The translations under genes were made by a program, and so were the position numbers. The notes under the pieces are model-generated. The model was not told the origin of the DNA, ran no database searches, and saw only the letters and a list, made by a program, of their open reading frames with translations. Shown piece after piece: positions 17,598 to 26,180 of a DNA stretch of 64,000 nucleotides (position 1 is the stretch's first letter; every line of letters starts with the position of its first letter). Source of the stretch: Cognataquiflexum rubidum (GTDB lineage Bacteria > Bacteroidota > Bacteroidia > Cytophagales > Cyclobacteriaceae); the NCBI RefSeq assembly GCF_022538115.1, contig NZ_JAKZAL010000005.1, forward strand, positions 124,001 to 188,000, written 5' to 3'.

Positions 17598-17652
17598 GCG
17601 TCATTGCGTCTTTGCGTGAGATTTTATCTCGGTGTCTTAGTGCCTTTGTGGG
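17598..17652. repeat. Copy of a dispersed intergenic repeat (GCGTCTTTGCGTG / TTAGTG..TTTGTGGG)
   Basis: This 55-bp stretch closely resembles 50636-50692: both have TGCGTCTTTGCGTGA followed by GTG-CTTAGTG-CTTTGTGGG. It is therefore one member of a repeat family spread through intergenic DNA in this window. Confidence 0.6.
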
Positions 17653-17663
17653 CCTCTAAATTT

Positions 17664-19463
17664 TTAAGAAAAAGGATACTTCCCTTTCTCAATCATATAG
17701 TCCGCAACCTGTCTTCTCAACTCCTTGGTATTGACGAGATCGGCTTTGGTATACCGCTTCAATCCCATCAACATCACTTTCTGCTCGTCACCTTTGGTAA
17801 ATGCCGCAATGGCTTCTTTGGCTGCTGTCTGGATTTTTTCCACCGCCTCAAAAAGATACACCTGCGTCATCGCAATCTGCGGCTGACAGGCCTCTTCACC
17901 TCTCAGGCCCACGAGTTTTTCTGTTCTCAGGATGACAGACTCCGCAGCATAGATTTCAATCATCAGGTCTGCAAGGTTCATCATGACTTCCTGCTCGGAC
18001 TCGATTTTGTCTGCCAAAGCCATCGCTGCTTTTCCGCCCACCATCAGAAATACTTTTTTGAGTTTCTTGATGGTTTCTTTTTCTGCTGCAAAAAGCTCAG
18101 AAGTATCCACTGTCTCGAAGCTTGGCACAGAAGTCAATTCCGCCGAAACAGCCATTGCCGGTTCGAACAAGTTGATTTCTCCTTTCATCGCCCTTTTGAG
18201 CAACATGCCCACCATCAGCATGCGGTTGATTTCGTTGGTTCCTTCGTAAATCCTGGAAATACGGGCATCCCTATAAGCACGCTCCATCGGTGCATCGGCT
18301 GAATATCCCATGCCACCATAGACCTGCACACCCTGATCGACAACATAGTCGAGTACTTCCGAACCGTGAACTTTCGCTATTGCCGCTTCAATGGCAAATT
18401 CCTCCAAAGCTTTCAATTTAGCCTGTGCATCCGGCATGCCTTCGGCAGCAAGTGCATCCATCCTGTCTTCAATATCCTGACCGGCACGGTAGCAAAGTGA
18501 CTCGCAGGCATAAGTCCTGACGGCCATTTCTGCCAATTTTTGCTTGATAGCACCAAAGGAATTGATCGAAACTCCAAATTGCTTGCGCTCTCCAGCATAC
18601 TTCACCGACATCGAAGCCACCGATCTACAGCCACCCAAAACGCCTGCACCGAGTTTGATCCTTCCTATATTGAGGATGTTCACTGCGATTTTGAAACCGT
18701 TTTGTCTGTCGGAAAGCATGTTTTCCACAGGAACTTTGCAGTCGTTGAAGAATACCTGACGGGTGGAAGAACCTTTGATACCCATCTTCTTCTCTTCTTC
18801 GTTCATGGTAATCCCGCCAAATCCTTTTTCCACAATAAATGCGGTTAGGTTCTTGTCGTTTTCGATTTTGGCAAAGACGATGAATAGGTCTGCAAATCCC
18901 GCATTGGAGATCCACATTTTTTGTCCGGTTAGGAGGTAGTGCTTGCCATCTTCGGTCAAAGTAGCTTTGGTCTTGCCGCTGTTGGCATCCGATCCTGCAT
19001 CCGGCTCGGTGAGACAATAACAGGCTGCCCATTCACCGGTGGCCAACTTGGGTAGGTATTTGGATTTTTGGTCCTCAGTACCATAATACAAAATCGGAAG
19101 TGTACCGATGCCAGTATGTGCGCCGTAAGTGGTGGAAAAAGATCCAGCTCCCCCGATGATGTCAGCGATAAGCATAGAAGAGTTGAAACTCATGCCCATG
19201 CCGCCGAATTCCTCAGGAACGGCGATTCCCAAGAGACCGAGGTCTCCGGCTTTTTTGAATATGGAGGGAACGAGTTCAGGATGTTTCATGCTGTCGATTT
19301 CCTCACTGCGTGGATGGATTTCGGTATCGATAAAATCCTGACAGGCCTGAGCCATCATTTTTTGTTCTTCAGTAAATTCTTCAAAGATGAAGATGTCCTT
19401 TGCTTTGGTTTCCTTGACAAGGAATTCGCCGCCGTTGAGAGAGGTCTTGATAGTGGTATTCAT
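17664..19463 (-). CDS. Acyl-CoA dehydrogenase
   Basis: From the ATG at 19463 (MNTTIKTSLNGGEFLV) the protein is 599 residues; a longer frame to 19526 starts with an unlikely extension. It has the ACAD fold: EFTEEQKMMAQACQDFI at the N terminus, FAD-site CLTEPDAGSDANS and QKMWISNAG, and the C-terminal YGGMGYSADAPMERAYRDAR with RIYEGTNEINRM. An extra C-terminal helical region of roughly 170 residues makes it similar in size to VLCAD-type enzymes. It performs the first, FAD-linked step of fatty-acid beta-oxidation; electrons should pass to ETF, not encoded here. Last gene of the marR-fadJ-fadA operon. Confidence 0.93.
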   Translation of the reverse strand: MNTTIKTSLNGGEFLVKETKAKDIFIFEEFTEEQKMMAQACQDFIDTEIHPRSEEIDSMKHPELVPSIFKKAGDLGLLGIAVPEEFGGMGMSFNSSMLIADIIGGAGSFSTTYGAHTGIGTLPILYYGTEDQKSKYLPKLATGEWAACYCLTEPDAGSDANSGKTKATLTEDGKHYLLTGQKMWISNAGFADLFIVFAKIENDKNLTAFIVEKGFGGITMNEEEKKMGIKGSSTRQVFFNDCKVPVENMLSDRQNGFKIAVNILNIGRIKLGAGVLGGCRSVASMSVKYAGERKQFGVSINSFGAIKQKLAEMAVRTYACESLCYRAGQDIEDRMDALAAEGMPDAQAKLKALEEFAIEAAIAKVHGSEVLDYVVDQGVQVYGGMGYSADAPMERAYRDARISRIYEGTNEINRMLMVGMLLKRAMKGEINLFEPAMAVSAELTSVPSFETVDTSELFAAEKETIKKLKKVFLMVGGKAAMALADKIESEQEVMMNLADLMIEIYAAESVILRTEKLVGLRGEEACQPQIAMTQVYLFEAVEKIQTAAKEAIAAFTKGDEQKVMLMGLKRYTKADLVNTKELRRQVADYMIEKGKYPFS

Positions 19464-19504
19464 ATATTTTCTTTTATAACTTTTTTTTGAAGTATCAAGA
19501 ATTA

Positions 19505-19530
19505 AGATGTGAGAAATGGATTTCACATCT
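19505..19530 (-). repeat. Intergenic hairpin, AGATGTGA family, copy 1
   Basis: AGATGTGA (19505-19512) pairs with TCACATCT (19523-19530). It sits in the gap between fadA and the acyl-CoA dehydrogenase gene. The same words recur in the fadJ-fadA gap (20787-20838), so this is a small repeat that could stabilise or attenuate the polycistronic mRNA. Confidence 0.5.
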
Positions 19531-19542
19531 CAAATCTCATGT

Positions 19543-20718
19543 CTATTTTAGAAGTTCGAAAACTCCTGCAACTCCCTGACCACCGCCAACGCAGGCAGTG
19601 ACAAGTCCGTACTTTTTGTTTTGCCTGCGGAGTTCGTGGAAAAGTTGTACGGAAAGCTTGGCTCCGGTACAGCCGAGTGGGTGACCGAGTGCGACGGCAC
19701 CTCCATTGACATTGACTTTGCTGATGTCCATATCGAGGGATTTGATCACTGCCAAACCCTGTGCAGCAAAAGCCTCATTCAATTCGATCAGGTCAATTTT
19801 ATCCAATGTCAATCCGGCTTGTTTGAGCGCTTTGGGTACGGCTTCTTTTGGACCGATGCCCATGATTCTAGGATCTACGCCAGCTACGGAATAAGACATC
19901 ATCCTGGCGATCGGCTCAAGGTTGAGTTCTTTGACCATCCGCTCTGACATGACGACCACGAATGCGGCCCCGTCAGAGGTTTGGGAGGAATTTCCCGCTG
20001 TTACTTGTCCGTTCATTTTGAAGGCCGGCTTGAGGTTCGCAAGGACTTCAGAAGTCGTGCCTGCCCTTGGCCCCTCGTCTGTGTCAACGATGGTTTTTCT
20101 GATTTTCCTTTTCCCTTTTTCGTCCAAATAAGTTTCTTCTACTTCGATGGGAACGATCTGCTCTTTGAATTTGCCGGCGGCGATGGCTGCCAAAGCTTTG
20201 GTATGGGAATTTGCAGAAAATTCATCTGCTTGCTCACGAGTGATTTCATAGTCCTTGGCGAGTTCTTCAGCGGTCAAACCCATGCTCAGGTAATATTCCG
20301 GAGTCTGGGAGGCGATTTTCCAGTTGAGGACAGTCTTATATCCCATCATCGGGAGCATGGACATGGATTCTGTCCCTCCGGCGATGATGCAATCAGCCAT
20401 TCCAGCTTTGATTTTGCCTACAGCTAGCGCGATTGCCTCCAATCCCGAACCGCAGTATCTATTGATGATAAAACCCGGGTTGTCGATACCGAGTGCCAAA
20501 AGGGAAATCATCCTTCCCATCTGCATGCCCTGTTCGGCTTCCGGGATGGCATTGCCCACAATCAGGTCATCGACCATTTTGTTTTCCAATCCGGGCGTGT
20601 TGGCCACAAGGTGCTTGATCACATCTGAGGCCAAATCGTCAGGCCGGTAGAATCTGAAGCCGCCTTTTTTGGCTTTTCCTACCGCCGATCTATATCCGTT
20701 TACTATATATGCTTCCAT
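19543..20718 (-). CDS. fadA: Acetyl-CoA C-acyltransferase (3-ketoacyl-CoA thiolase)
   Basis: The 391-residue thiolase has the acylated cysteine region INRYCGSGLEAIALAV, the GGTESMSMLPMMG loop, histidine motif NVNGGAVALGHPLGCTGA and C-terminal TACVGGGQGVAGVFE. It cleaves 3-ketoacyl-CoA with CoA to acetyl-CoA and a shortened acyl-CoA, the last step of the cycle. It lies between fadJ and the acyl-CoA dehydrogenase gene on the same strand; both flanking gaps contain related hairpins. The large substrate range suggested by the operon favours a degradative thiolase over a biosynthetic acetoacetyl-CoA thiolase. Confidence 0.94.
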   Translation of the reverse strand: MEAYIVNGYRSAVGKAKKGGFRFYRPDDLASDVIKHLVANTPGLENKMVDDLIVGNAIPEAEQGMQMGRMISLLALGIDNPGFIINRYCGSGLEAIALAVGKIKAGMADCIIAGGTESMSMLPMMGYKTVLNWKIASQTPEYYLSMGLTAEELAKDYEITREQADEFSANSHTKALAAIAAGKFKEQIVPIEVEETYLDEKGKRKIRKTIVDTDEGPRAGTTSEVLANLKPAFKMNGQVTAGNSSQTSDGAAFVVVMSERMVKELNLEPIARMMSYSVAGVDPRIMGIGPKEAVPKALKQAGLTLDKIDLIELNEAFAAQGLAVIKSLDMDISKVNVNGGAVALGHPLGCTGAKLSVQLFHELRRQNKKYGLVTACVGGGQGVAGVFELLK

Positions 20719-20786
20719 ATTGTCTTCTTAATTTTAGGTTATTTGTTGAAATCCAAACTTTTTTTCCTTTTTGGATTTATAGATTT

Positions 20787-20832
20787 GAGATATAAGATGT
20801 GAGACAGTCTCATATCTCACGTCTTATATCTC
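20787..20832 (-). repeat. Intergenic hairpin, AGATGTGA family, copy 2
   Basis: 18-nt arms (20787-20804, GAGATATAAGATGTGAGA, and 20815-20832) differ by one position and enclose a 10-nt loop. It lies between fadJ (stop 20844) and fadA (start 20718). There is no long U tract after it, so it may be an mRNA stability or attenuation element rather than a full terminator. Confidence 0.55.
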
Positions 20833-20843
20833 ACATCTATTTT

Positions 20844-23249
20844 TCAATTTCTCAGCGGTTTACCTTTAAACAAGATGCTGTGTATCCTTTCGAGGGTTTT
20901 TTTCTCCCCTGTCAAGCTCAAGAAAGCTTCGCGTTCAAGATCGAGTAAGTACTGTTCGCTGACTTCGGTCGCGGATGACAGATCGCCTCCTGACATGACC
21001 CAACCCAATTTCCTTGCTATTTTGGCATCATGTTGGGAAATGTAATTGCCATAGACCATACCGGTGATACCCGCTTCGAAAAGTGCCAGGGAGGTTTTTC
21101 CCAAGACCTTGATATTGGTCTGCTGCACAGGTTGGATGTATCCGGCTTCATACAAAGCCAAAACTTTAGCCTTGGCATCGGCGAGCTGACGCTTACGGTT
21201 GATGGTGATCGCATCTTTGATTTGCAGGTATCCCAATCCTCTTGCCTCAGCAGCCGAAGTGGATACTTTGGCAGTAGCGATATTCATGAAATATTCCTGA
21301 AGCCTGTTGAGCTCAACATCACCTGCTTTGGATTCATTGGAAAAACGCAAAGTCATCTCTTTGGTACCTCCGCCTGCAGGAATCAATCCCACCCCAAATT
21401 CTACCAAACCCATATACAATTCTGCATGGGCTTGAACGGCATCTGCATGAAGAGAAAGTTCACAACCTCCTCCAAGGGCCATATTATGCGGTGCTACCAC
21501 TACCGGAACGGAAGAATACCGCGCACGCATCATGGTGTTTTGAAATCCGGCAATCATCAAGTTGATTTCGTCAAACTCCTGATCTCCGGCAAACATGAAC
21601 AACATGGCAAGGTTGGCTCCGGCGGAGAAGTTTCCTCCTTCATTGCCGATGACAAGACCTTTATAGGATTTTTCGGCCATATTGATCGCGGTATTGATAC
21701 CTTCGATCACTTCTTGACCGATAGAGTTCATTTTGGTATGGAATTCCAAACCGATGACATCATCACCCAAATCGTAGACAGTCGTACCGGCATTGCCCCA
21801 AAGTTTTTTGTTGGCTGCCTTGAGTGTGTCAAGGATGATAAAATCTTCCACTCCCGGAATTGGCAAGTAGCTTTTGGAAGGAATATCATAATATCTACGC
21901 TGTCCACCTTCCACTTTATAGAAAGATGCATGTCCTGCAGCAAGCATTTCATGAACCCAAGCAGCGGCTTTTTCTCCTGCAGCTTCCATCTTCTCTACCG
22001 TACCTTTGACGCCAAGGATGTCCCATGTCTCGAAAGGACCCAATTCCCAACCAAAACCTGCCGAAACAGCTTGGTCGATTCTGTATAATTCATCGGAGAT
22101 TTCAGGGATCCTGTGGGAGCAATATTTGAAGAGATCATAAAAAGATGCCCTATAAAATTCACCCGCCCGGTCATCGAAGTTTACCAAGAATTTGATTCTC
22201 TTCCTCAGGTCATCGATTTCTTTGGAAGCCTCCAAGGCTTTGAATTTTGGTTTTTCTGTGTCTTTGTATTCAAAAGTCTTCAAATCAAGTTCTTTCAGTT
22301 CTTTAGTCCCGTCCTTGTGGCGGATCATTTTGAAATATCCCTGACCGGTTTTGTCCCCCAACCATTTGTTGTCATAAAGTACTTTGACAATATTTGGGAG
22401 AAGAAATTTGTCTCTTGATTCATCGTGGGTCAATGTCTTGTAAAGGTTATTGGAGACATTGACAGTGGTATCCAAACCGACCACATCCATCGTTCTGAAA
22501 GTAGCCGACTTTGCCCGACCAATAATTGGTCCTGTAAGTTTGTCTACCTCAGATACGCTCAGACCCATTTTCTCAATGGCATGCATCCCTGAAATGATGG
22601 CATAAACCCCGATCCTGTTGGCGATGAATGCGGGAGTGTCTTTACATAAAACAGTTTCTTTGCCTAAAAACCTATCCCCAAAATCCATGAGGAAGTCGAT
22701 GACTTCTGGATTTGTTTTTGGTCCAGGGATGATTTCCAACAACCTGAGGTATCTTGGCGGATTGAAAAAGTGGGTTCCCGCAAAGTTGACCTGAAAGTCC
22801 TCTGACCTACCTTCGCTCATCATGTGCATAGGTATGCCTGAGGTATTGGAAGTGATCAAAGTTCCAGGTTTCCTGTATTTCTCTACTTTCTCAAAAAGTG
22901 ATTGCTTGATGTCCAACCTTTCGACGACCACTTCCATTACCCAATCGTAATCTTTGATTTTTGGCAAATCATCATCAAAATTTCCTGTGGTAATCCTCGC
23001 GATCGAGGTAGCATCATACAAAGATGCCGGCTTTGCCTTCATCGTGTTGTCAAGCGCGGAATTCACAATCCGGTTCCTGACTATTTTGTCGGTGACGGTC
23101 AGGCCCTTTTTCTTTTCATCATCATTGGGTTCATTGGGGACAATATCAAGAAGCAAAACCTGCACGCCGATATTGGCAAAATGGCAGGCAATCCTTGACC
23201 CCATCACTCCTGAACCTAAAATGGCTACTTTCTTAATGGTTCTTTTCAT
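20844..23249 (-). CDS. fadJ: Bifunctional 3-hydroxyacyl-CoA dehydrogenase / enoyl-CoA hydratase
   Basis: The 801-residue protein opens with the NAD-binding fold (KKVAILGSGVMGSRIACHFA) and has the HAD region VNFAGTHFFNPPRYLRLLE and its helical C-terminal domains up to about residue 470. The enoyl-CoA hydratase/crotonase domain follows, with the oxyanion-hole loops NEGGNFSAGANL and NMALGGGCELSLHADA. The order dehydrogenase then hydratase is the reverse of E. coli FadB/FadJ and is the arrangement common in Bacteroidota and some other phyla. It performs steps 2 and 3 of beta-oxidation. It starts 14 nt after the marR stop, so it should be co-transcribed with the regulator. Confidence 0.93.
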   Translation of the reverse strand: MKRTIKKVAILGSGVMGSRIACHFANIGVQVLLLDIVPNEPNDDEKKKGLTVTDKIVRNRIVNSALDNTMKAKPASLYDATSIARITTGNFDDDLPKIKDYDWVMEVVVERLDIKQSLFEKVEKYRKPGTLITSNTSGIPMHMMSEGRSEDFQVNFAGTHFFNPPRYLRLLEIIPGPKTNPEVIDFLMDFGDRFLGKETVLCKDTPAFIANRIGVYAIISGMHAIEKMGLSVSEVDKLTGPIIGRAKSATFRTMDVVGLDTTVNVSNNLYKTLTHDESRDKFLLPNIVKVLYDNKWLGDKTGQGYFKMIRHKDGTKELKELDLKTFEYKDTEKPKFKALEASKEIDDLRKRIKFLVNFDDRAGEFYRASFYDLFKYCSHRIPEISDELYRIDQAVSAGFGWELGPFETWDILGVKGTVEKMEAAGEKAAAWVHEMLAAGHASFYKVEGGQRRYYDIPSKSYLPIPGVEDFIILDTLKAANKKLWGNAGTTVYDLGDDVIGLEFHTKMNSIGQEVIEGINTAINMAEKSYKGLVIGNEGGNFSAGANLAMLFMFAGDQEFDEINLMIAGFQNTMMRARYSSVPVVVAPHNMALGGGCELSLHADAVQAHAELYMGLVEFGVGLIPAGGGTKEMTLRFSNESKAGDVELNRLQEYFMNIATAKVSTSAAEARGLGYLQIKDAITINRKRQLADAKAKVLALYEAGYIQPVQQTNIKVLGKTSLALFEAGITGMVYGNYISQHDAKIARKLGWVMSGGDLSSATEVSEQYLLDLEREAFLSLTGEKKTLERIHSILFKGKPLRN

Positions 23250-23263
23250 AAAATGTGTTGGTT

Positions 23264-23740
23264 TTAAATTTCATACAACTGACTGTTGTACTCATTGGGG
23301 TTTATAGTTTCTGTTTGTAAATTATCTATCACATGGTTGATCTTTTGGAAAACGGTAAAAAAAATCTCCAATTCTTCGCTACTGACCACTTCTCTTACCT
23401 GCTCATTGAATTCCATGATTGTCTGTACGGAGATTTCCTTTTTCCGCTTTCCTTCCGGGGTCAGAAAAATCCTCACCGATCTCTTGTCAATGGGATCAGG
23501 TTTTTTGTAAATCAGCCCTTTCTCTTCCATACTCTTCAGCATGCGGGTAAGGCTACGGGCCTCCAACCCCATTAGCGGGGCGATTTTGGTAGCAGGTGTT
23601 CCTTCCTTTGAGTTGATATTGATCAATACAAATCCGATGGCTGTGGTAAAATCTTCCTGAGCTGCTTTTTGATTGTACATCCTGGAAATCGCATGCCAGG
23701 CACTCTTGATATGATAGTCAACTGTCTCTTCGCGCTTCAT
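23264..23740 (-). CDS. MarR family transcriptional regulator of the fad operon
   Basis: The 158-residue protein has the MarR winged-helix: TKIAPLMGLEARSLTRMLKS as the recognition region and the wing with DPIDKRSVRIFLTPEGK, flanked by dimerisation helices. It is the first gene of the unit marR-fadJ-fadA-acyl-CoA dehydrogenase. Two near-identical perfect palindromes lie 38-80 bp upstream of its ATG. The arrangement suggests an autoregulated repressor of beta-oxidation released by a fatty acid or acyl-CoA, playing the part FadR or PsrA have elsewhere; the ligand is inference. Confidence 0.9.
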   Translation of the reverse strand: MKREETVDYHIKSAWHAISRMYNQKAAQEDFTTAIGFVLININSKEGTPATKIAPLMGLEARSLTRMLKSMEEKGLIYKKPDPIDKRSVRIFLTPEGKRKKEISVQTIMEFNEQVREVVSSEELEIFFTVFQKINHVIDNLQTETINPNEYNSQLYEI

Positions 23741-23777
23741 AGGTGTATTTTAGTACGCCTAATGTAATAAAAATATT

Positions 23778-23791
23778 GTATGCATGCATAC
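23778..23791. promoter_or_regulatory. Palindromic operator 1 upstream of marR (GTATGCATGCATAC)
   Basis: Perfect 14-bp palindrome, 38 bp before the marR ATG. It shares the 12-bp core TATGCATGCATA with a second palindrome whose centre is 29 bp away. A MarR dimer binds this kind of site, and the position fits blocking the operon promoter. Confidence 0.7.
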
Positions 23792-23806
23792 TAAATTGAA
23801 AAAAAG

Positions 23807-23820
23807 TTATGCATGCATAA
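23807..23820. promoter_or_regulatory. Palindromic operator 2 upstream of marR (TTATGCATGCATAA)
   Basis: Perfect 14-bp palindrome with the same TATGCATGCATA core as the site at 23778. The 29-bp centre spacing is close to three helical turns, so both dimers would lie near the same face of the DNA, consistent with cooperative repression. Confidence 0.7.
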
Positions 23821-23850
23821 GAAATTAAGTTTAGGGTTTGGGTAAATAAA

Positions 23851-23888
23851 AAAAACTATATTCTGAATATTTACAGAATATAGTTTTT
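23851..23888. terminator. Bidirectional-looking terminator after the acyl-CoA ligase gene
   Basis: Perfect 15-bp arms (23851-23865, AAAAACTATATTCTG, and 23874-23888) with an 8-nt loop; the outer ends are A and T runs so both strands give a U tail. It follows the ligase stop (23952, minus) and insulates the marR promoter region from the ligase transcript. Confidence 0.75.
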
Positions 23889-23951
23889 AATAATGGTTTG
23901 TGCGTTAAAATTGAGATTATCCCAAAATAAGATTCTTATTTGAATTTATTG

Positions 23952-25709
23952 TTAAGCGTATAAGGATTCGATTTCTTTGGCAAATTTTTGGTGGATAATT
24001 TTCCTTTTCAGTTTCATCGTCGGAGTCAATTCACCTGATTCCACTGTCCAATGTTGGGTCAGAATCTTGAATCTTTTGACCTGCTCCCATTTGCCAAAGT
24101 ACTTGTTGAGATTATCAATTTCCTTTTGGAACTTATCAAGTATCTCAGGCTTTTGAAGCATTTCGGCATCTGTGGTATAAGGAATGTCTTTATGTCTGCA
24201 CCAATCCTGTAATCCCATGATACTTGGTACAATCAAAGCTGCCGGGTAATTTTTGTTTTCTCCTACTACCAAAACCTGCTCGATCAATGAAGATTCCTTG
24301 AACTTGTTTTCCATTGGTTGCGGAGCGATATATTTGCCACCTGAAGTCTTGAACATCTCTTTTTTACGGTCAGTAATTTTGAGATAATGACCTTCATGAA
24401 GTTCTCCTATATCACCTGTATGAAACCATCCGTCCGGTTCCAATACTTCGGCTGTCAACTCCGGCTGCTTATAATATCCCTGCATGACATTAGGACCTTT
24501 GACCATAATTTCTCCATCAGCAGCAATTTTGACTTCAACGTCCCGGACTATTTTCCCTACCATGCCAATGCGGATGTCCTGAAGGTTACAAATCGAAGCA
24601 GAAACGACCGGGGAAGTTTCGGTAAGTCCATATCCTTCGTTGACAGGAATACCCGCACTCCAAAACACCCTTGCCAATCTTGGCTGCAAAGCTGATGCAC
24701 CTGAATTGATCTGCATGACATTGCCTCCCAAAGCTTCACGCCATTTACTGAATATGATCTTGTTCGCAAGTTTTAATTGGAAATTATACCATGAACCTTG
24801 GTCTTTATTAGGTTCATATTTTAGCCCAAGATTCAATGCCCAAAAGAAAAGAGATTTTTTTACACCTGTTAGTTCATAACCTTTGGAAACGATTTTGTCA
24901 TAGACTTTTTCTAAAAGCCTTGGAACAGTGTTGAAAATATGAGGCTGTACTTCTTTGAGGTTTTCTCCGATTGCTTCCATGCTTTCTGCATAGTAGATGG
25001 ATACTCCCATAAATATAAAACAAAATGAGCCTGTACGTTCGTAGATGTGACAAAGTGGGAGAAAGCTTAGTGCTTTGGCCTCACCTCTAGGGATAATCAT
25101 CCGATCTTCAATGGCATAAAGGTTACTGATGACATTGGAATGTGTCAGCATGACTCCTTTTGGCCTTCCGGTTGTTCCTGAGGTATAAATAATTGTAAAT
25201 AGGTCGCTATACTTCACTGCTTCCTTCATGGCCTCGAGATCCGCCAGATTACCACCTTCGCCCCTTGCCATGAAATCTTCCCAATTTTCGCAGCCCTTAA
25301 TCTTATCAAAAGACACAATTTGGACATCCATATCTTTGGATCCTTCGACTGCTTTTTCAAAGATTTCCTGACTGCCTACAAAAACCTTCTTGACCTCTGC
25401 ATGGTGAAAAATGTAATTGTAATCATCAGCAGATATGGTCGGATACATGGGAACAGAAATAGCACCTATTTGCTGTAATGCCAAATCGATGAAATTCCAC
25501 TCAGGCCTGTTGTCAGATATGATGGCTACTTTGTCGCCTTTACCGATTCCTGTTTCTAAAAATGCGAGACTAAGGTTATCTACAATTTTTTTTAAATCCC
25601 GGCTAGAATAAGTTTTCCATGAGCCGTTGATTTTTTGGGCCAATGCGATTTTTTTGTCATATGTCGCAATTTGGAAATTGATGAGGTCGAAGAGTCTGGT
25701 GATTTGCAT
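23952..25709 (-). CDS. Long-chain fatty-acid CoA ligase
   Basis: The 585-residue AMP-forming ligase has the P-loop-like IIYTSGTTGRPKGVMLTHSN, the A5 region NEGYGLTETSPVVS, the DGWFHTGDIGELHEGHYL hinge motif and ITDRKKEMFKTSGGKYIAP. This is the long-chain (FadD15-like) group that activates fatty acids at the membrane inner face for beta-oxidation or lipid synthesis. It stands just upstream of the marR-fad operon but has its own terminator, so it is a separate unit, possibly under the same regulator. Its promoter region borders the origin-like interval at 25710-26180. Confidence 0.92.
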   Translation of the reverse strand: MQITRLFDLINFQIATYDKKIALAQKINGSWKTYSSRDLKKIVDNLSLAFLETGIGKGDKVAIISDNRPEWNFIDLALQQIGAISVPMYPTISADDYNYIFHHAEVKKVFVGSQEIFEKAVEGSKDMDVQIVSFDKIKGCENWEDFMARGEGGNLADLEAMKEAVKYSDLFTIIYTSGTTGRPKGVMLTHSNVISNLYAIEDRMIIPRGEAKALSFLPLCHIYERTGSFCFIFMGVSIYYAESMEAIGENLKEVQPHIFNTVPRLLEKVYDKIVSKGYELTGVKKSLFFWALNLGLKYEPNKDQGSWYNFQLKLANKIIFSKWREALGGNVMQINSGASALQPRLARVFWSAGIPVNEGYGLTETSPVVSASICNLQDIRIGMVGKIVRDVEVKIAADGEIMVKGPNVMQGYYKQPELTAEVLEPDGWFHTGDIGELHEGHYLKITDRKKEMFKTSGGKYIAPQPMENKFKESSLIEQVLVVGENKNYPAALIVPSIMGLQDWCRHKDIPYTTDAEMLQKPEILDKFQKEIDNLNKYFGKWEQVKRFKILTQHWTVESGELTPTMKLKRKIIHQKFAKEIESLYA

Positions 25710-25794
25710 GGTTATGAAGGGTTGGGAATGTTGTTGAAATTAGATAAAACCTTTCAGTAATCCAAAAAACGTACATTCATCAATTTTCTACAGC

Positions 25795-25830
25795 TTTATA
25801 TATTTAATATATTATTTAATTAAATAAAAC
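25795..25830. other. A+T-rich stretch, candidate DNA unwinding element
   Basis: An almost pure A/T run (TTTATATATTTAATATATTA and the following ATTTAATTAAATAAAA) directly beside the cluster of DnaA-box-like 9-mers. That is the expected place for a duplex unwinding element. Confidence 0.6.
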
Positions 25831-25844
25831 TACTGTTGTTATTA

Positions 25845-26180
25845 AGGTGTGGATTTGTGGACAATTCGTCCCTAAAAAGTAATCAACAAATTGATTTTTA
25901 GTTTTTACCTTGTTTTCCACCGGTAATCCACATGGTGATTTTCTTCAAGTTATTGTATATCAATCTAATTTTTTGATTTTGATTTATCTTGTGGGTAACA
26001 GGTTTTAGATAATTGTCGATTGCCTAATGTGATCGTATTTGTGAATAACTGTGGATGGTTAGGCACTTATTCCTGAATTTCACTTTTTCTATGGCTGAAT
26101 GTAGATTGTCTATGGATAAGTACTATGTTATGCTCATGTTATGAGAACTTATACACAGATTATAATCCTGTTATCTACAT
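25845..26180. other. Candidate chromosomal replication origin (oriC) with DnaA-box cluster
   Basis: A gene-free interval contains two exact TTATNCACA boxes: TTATACACA at 26149-26157 (plus) and TTATTCACA on the minus strand at 26040-26048. One-mismatch relatives are TTGTCCACA (minus, 25856-25864), TAATCCACA (plus, 25924-25932), TTACCCACA (minus, 25990-25998), TTATCCATA (minus, 26111-26119) and TTATCTACA (plus, 26171-26179). Two weaker ones lie at 25848-25856 and 26050-26058. An A+T-rich run borders the left side. mnmG (gidA), a classic origin neighbour, is 2.6 kb away and two parS sites lie about 4.5 kb away. No dnaA gene is in the window, which is not required. Confidence 0.8.
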
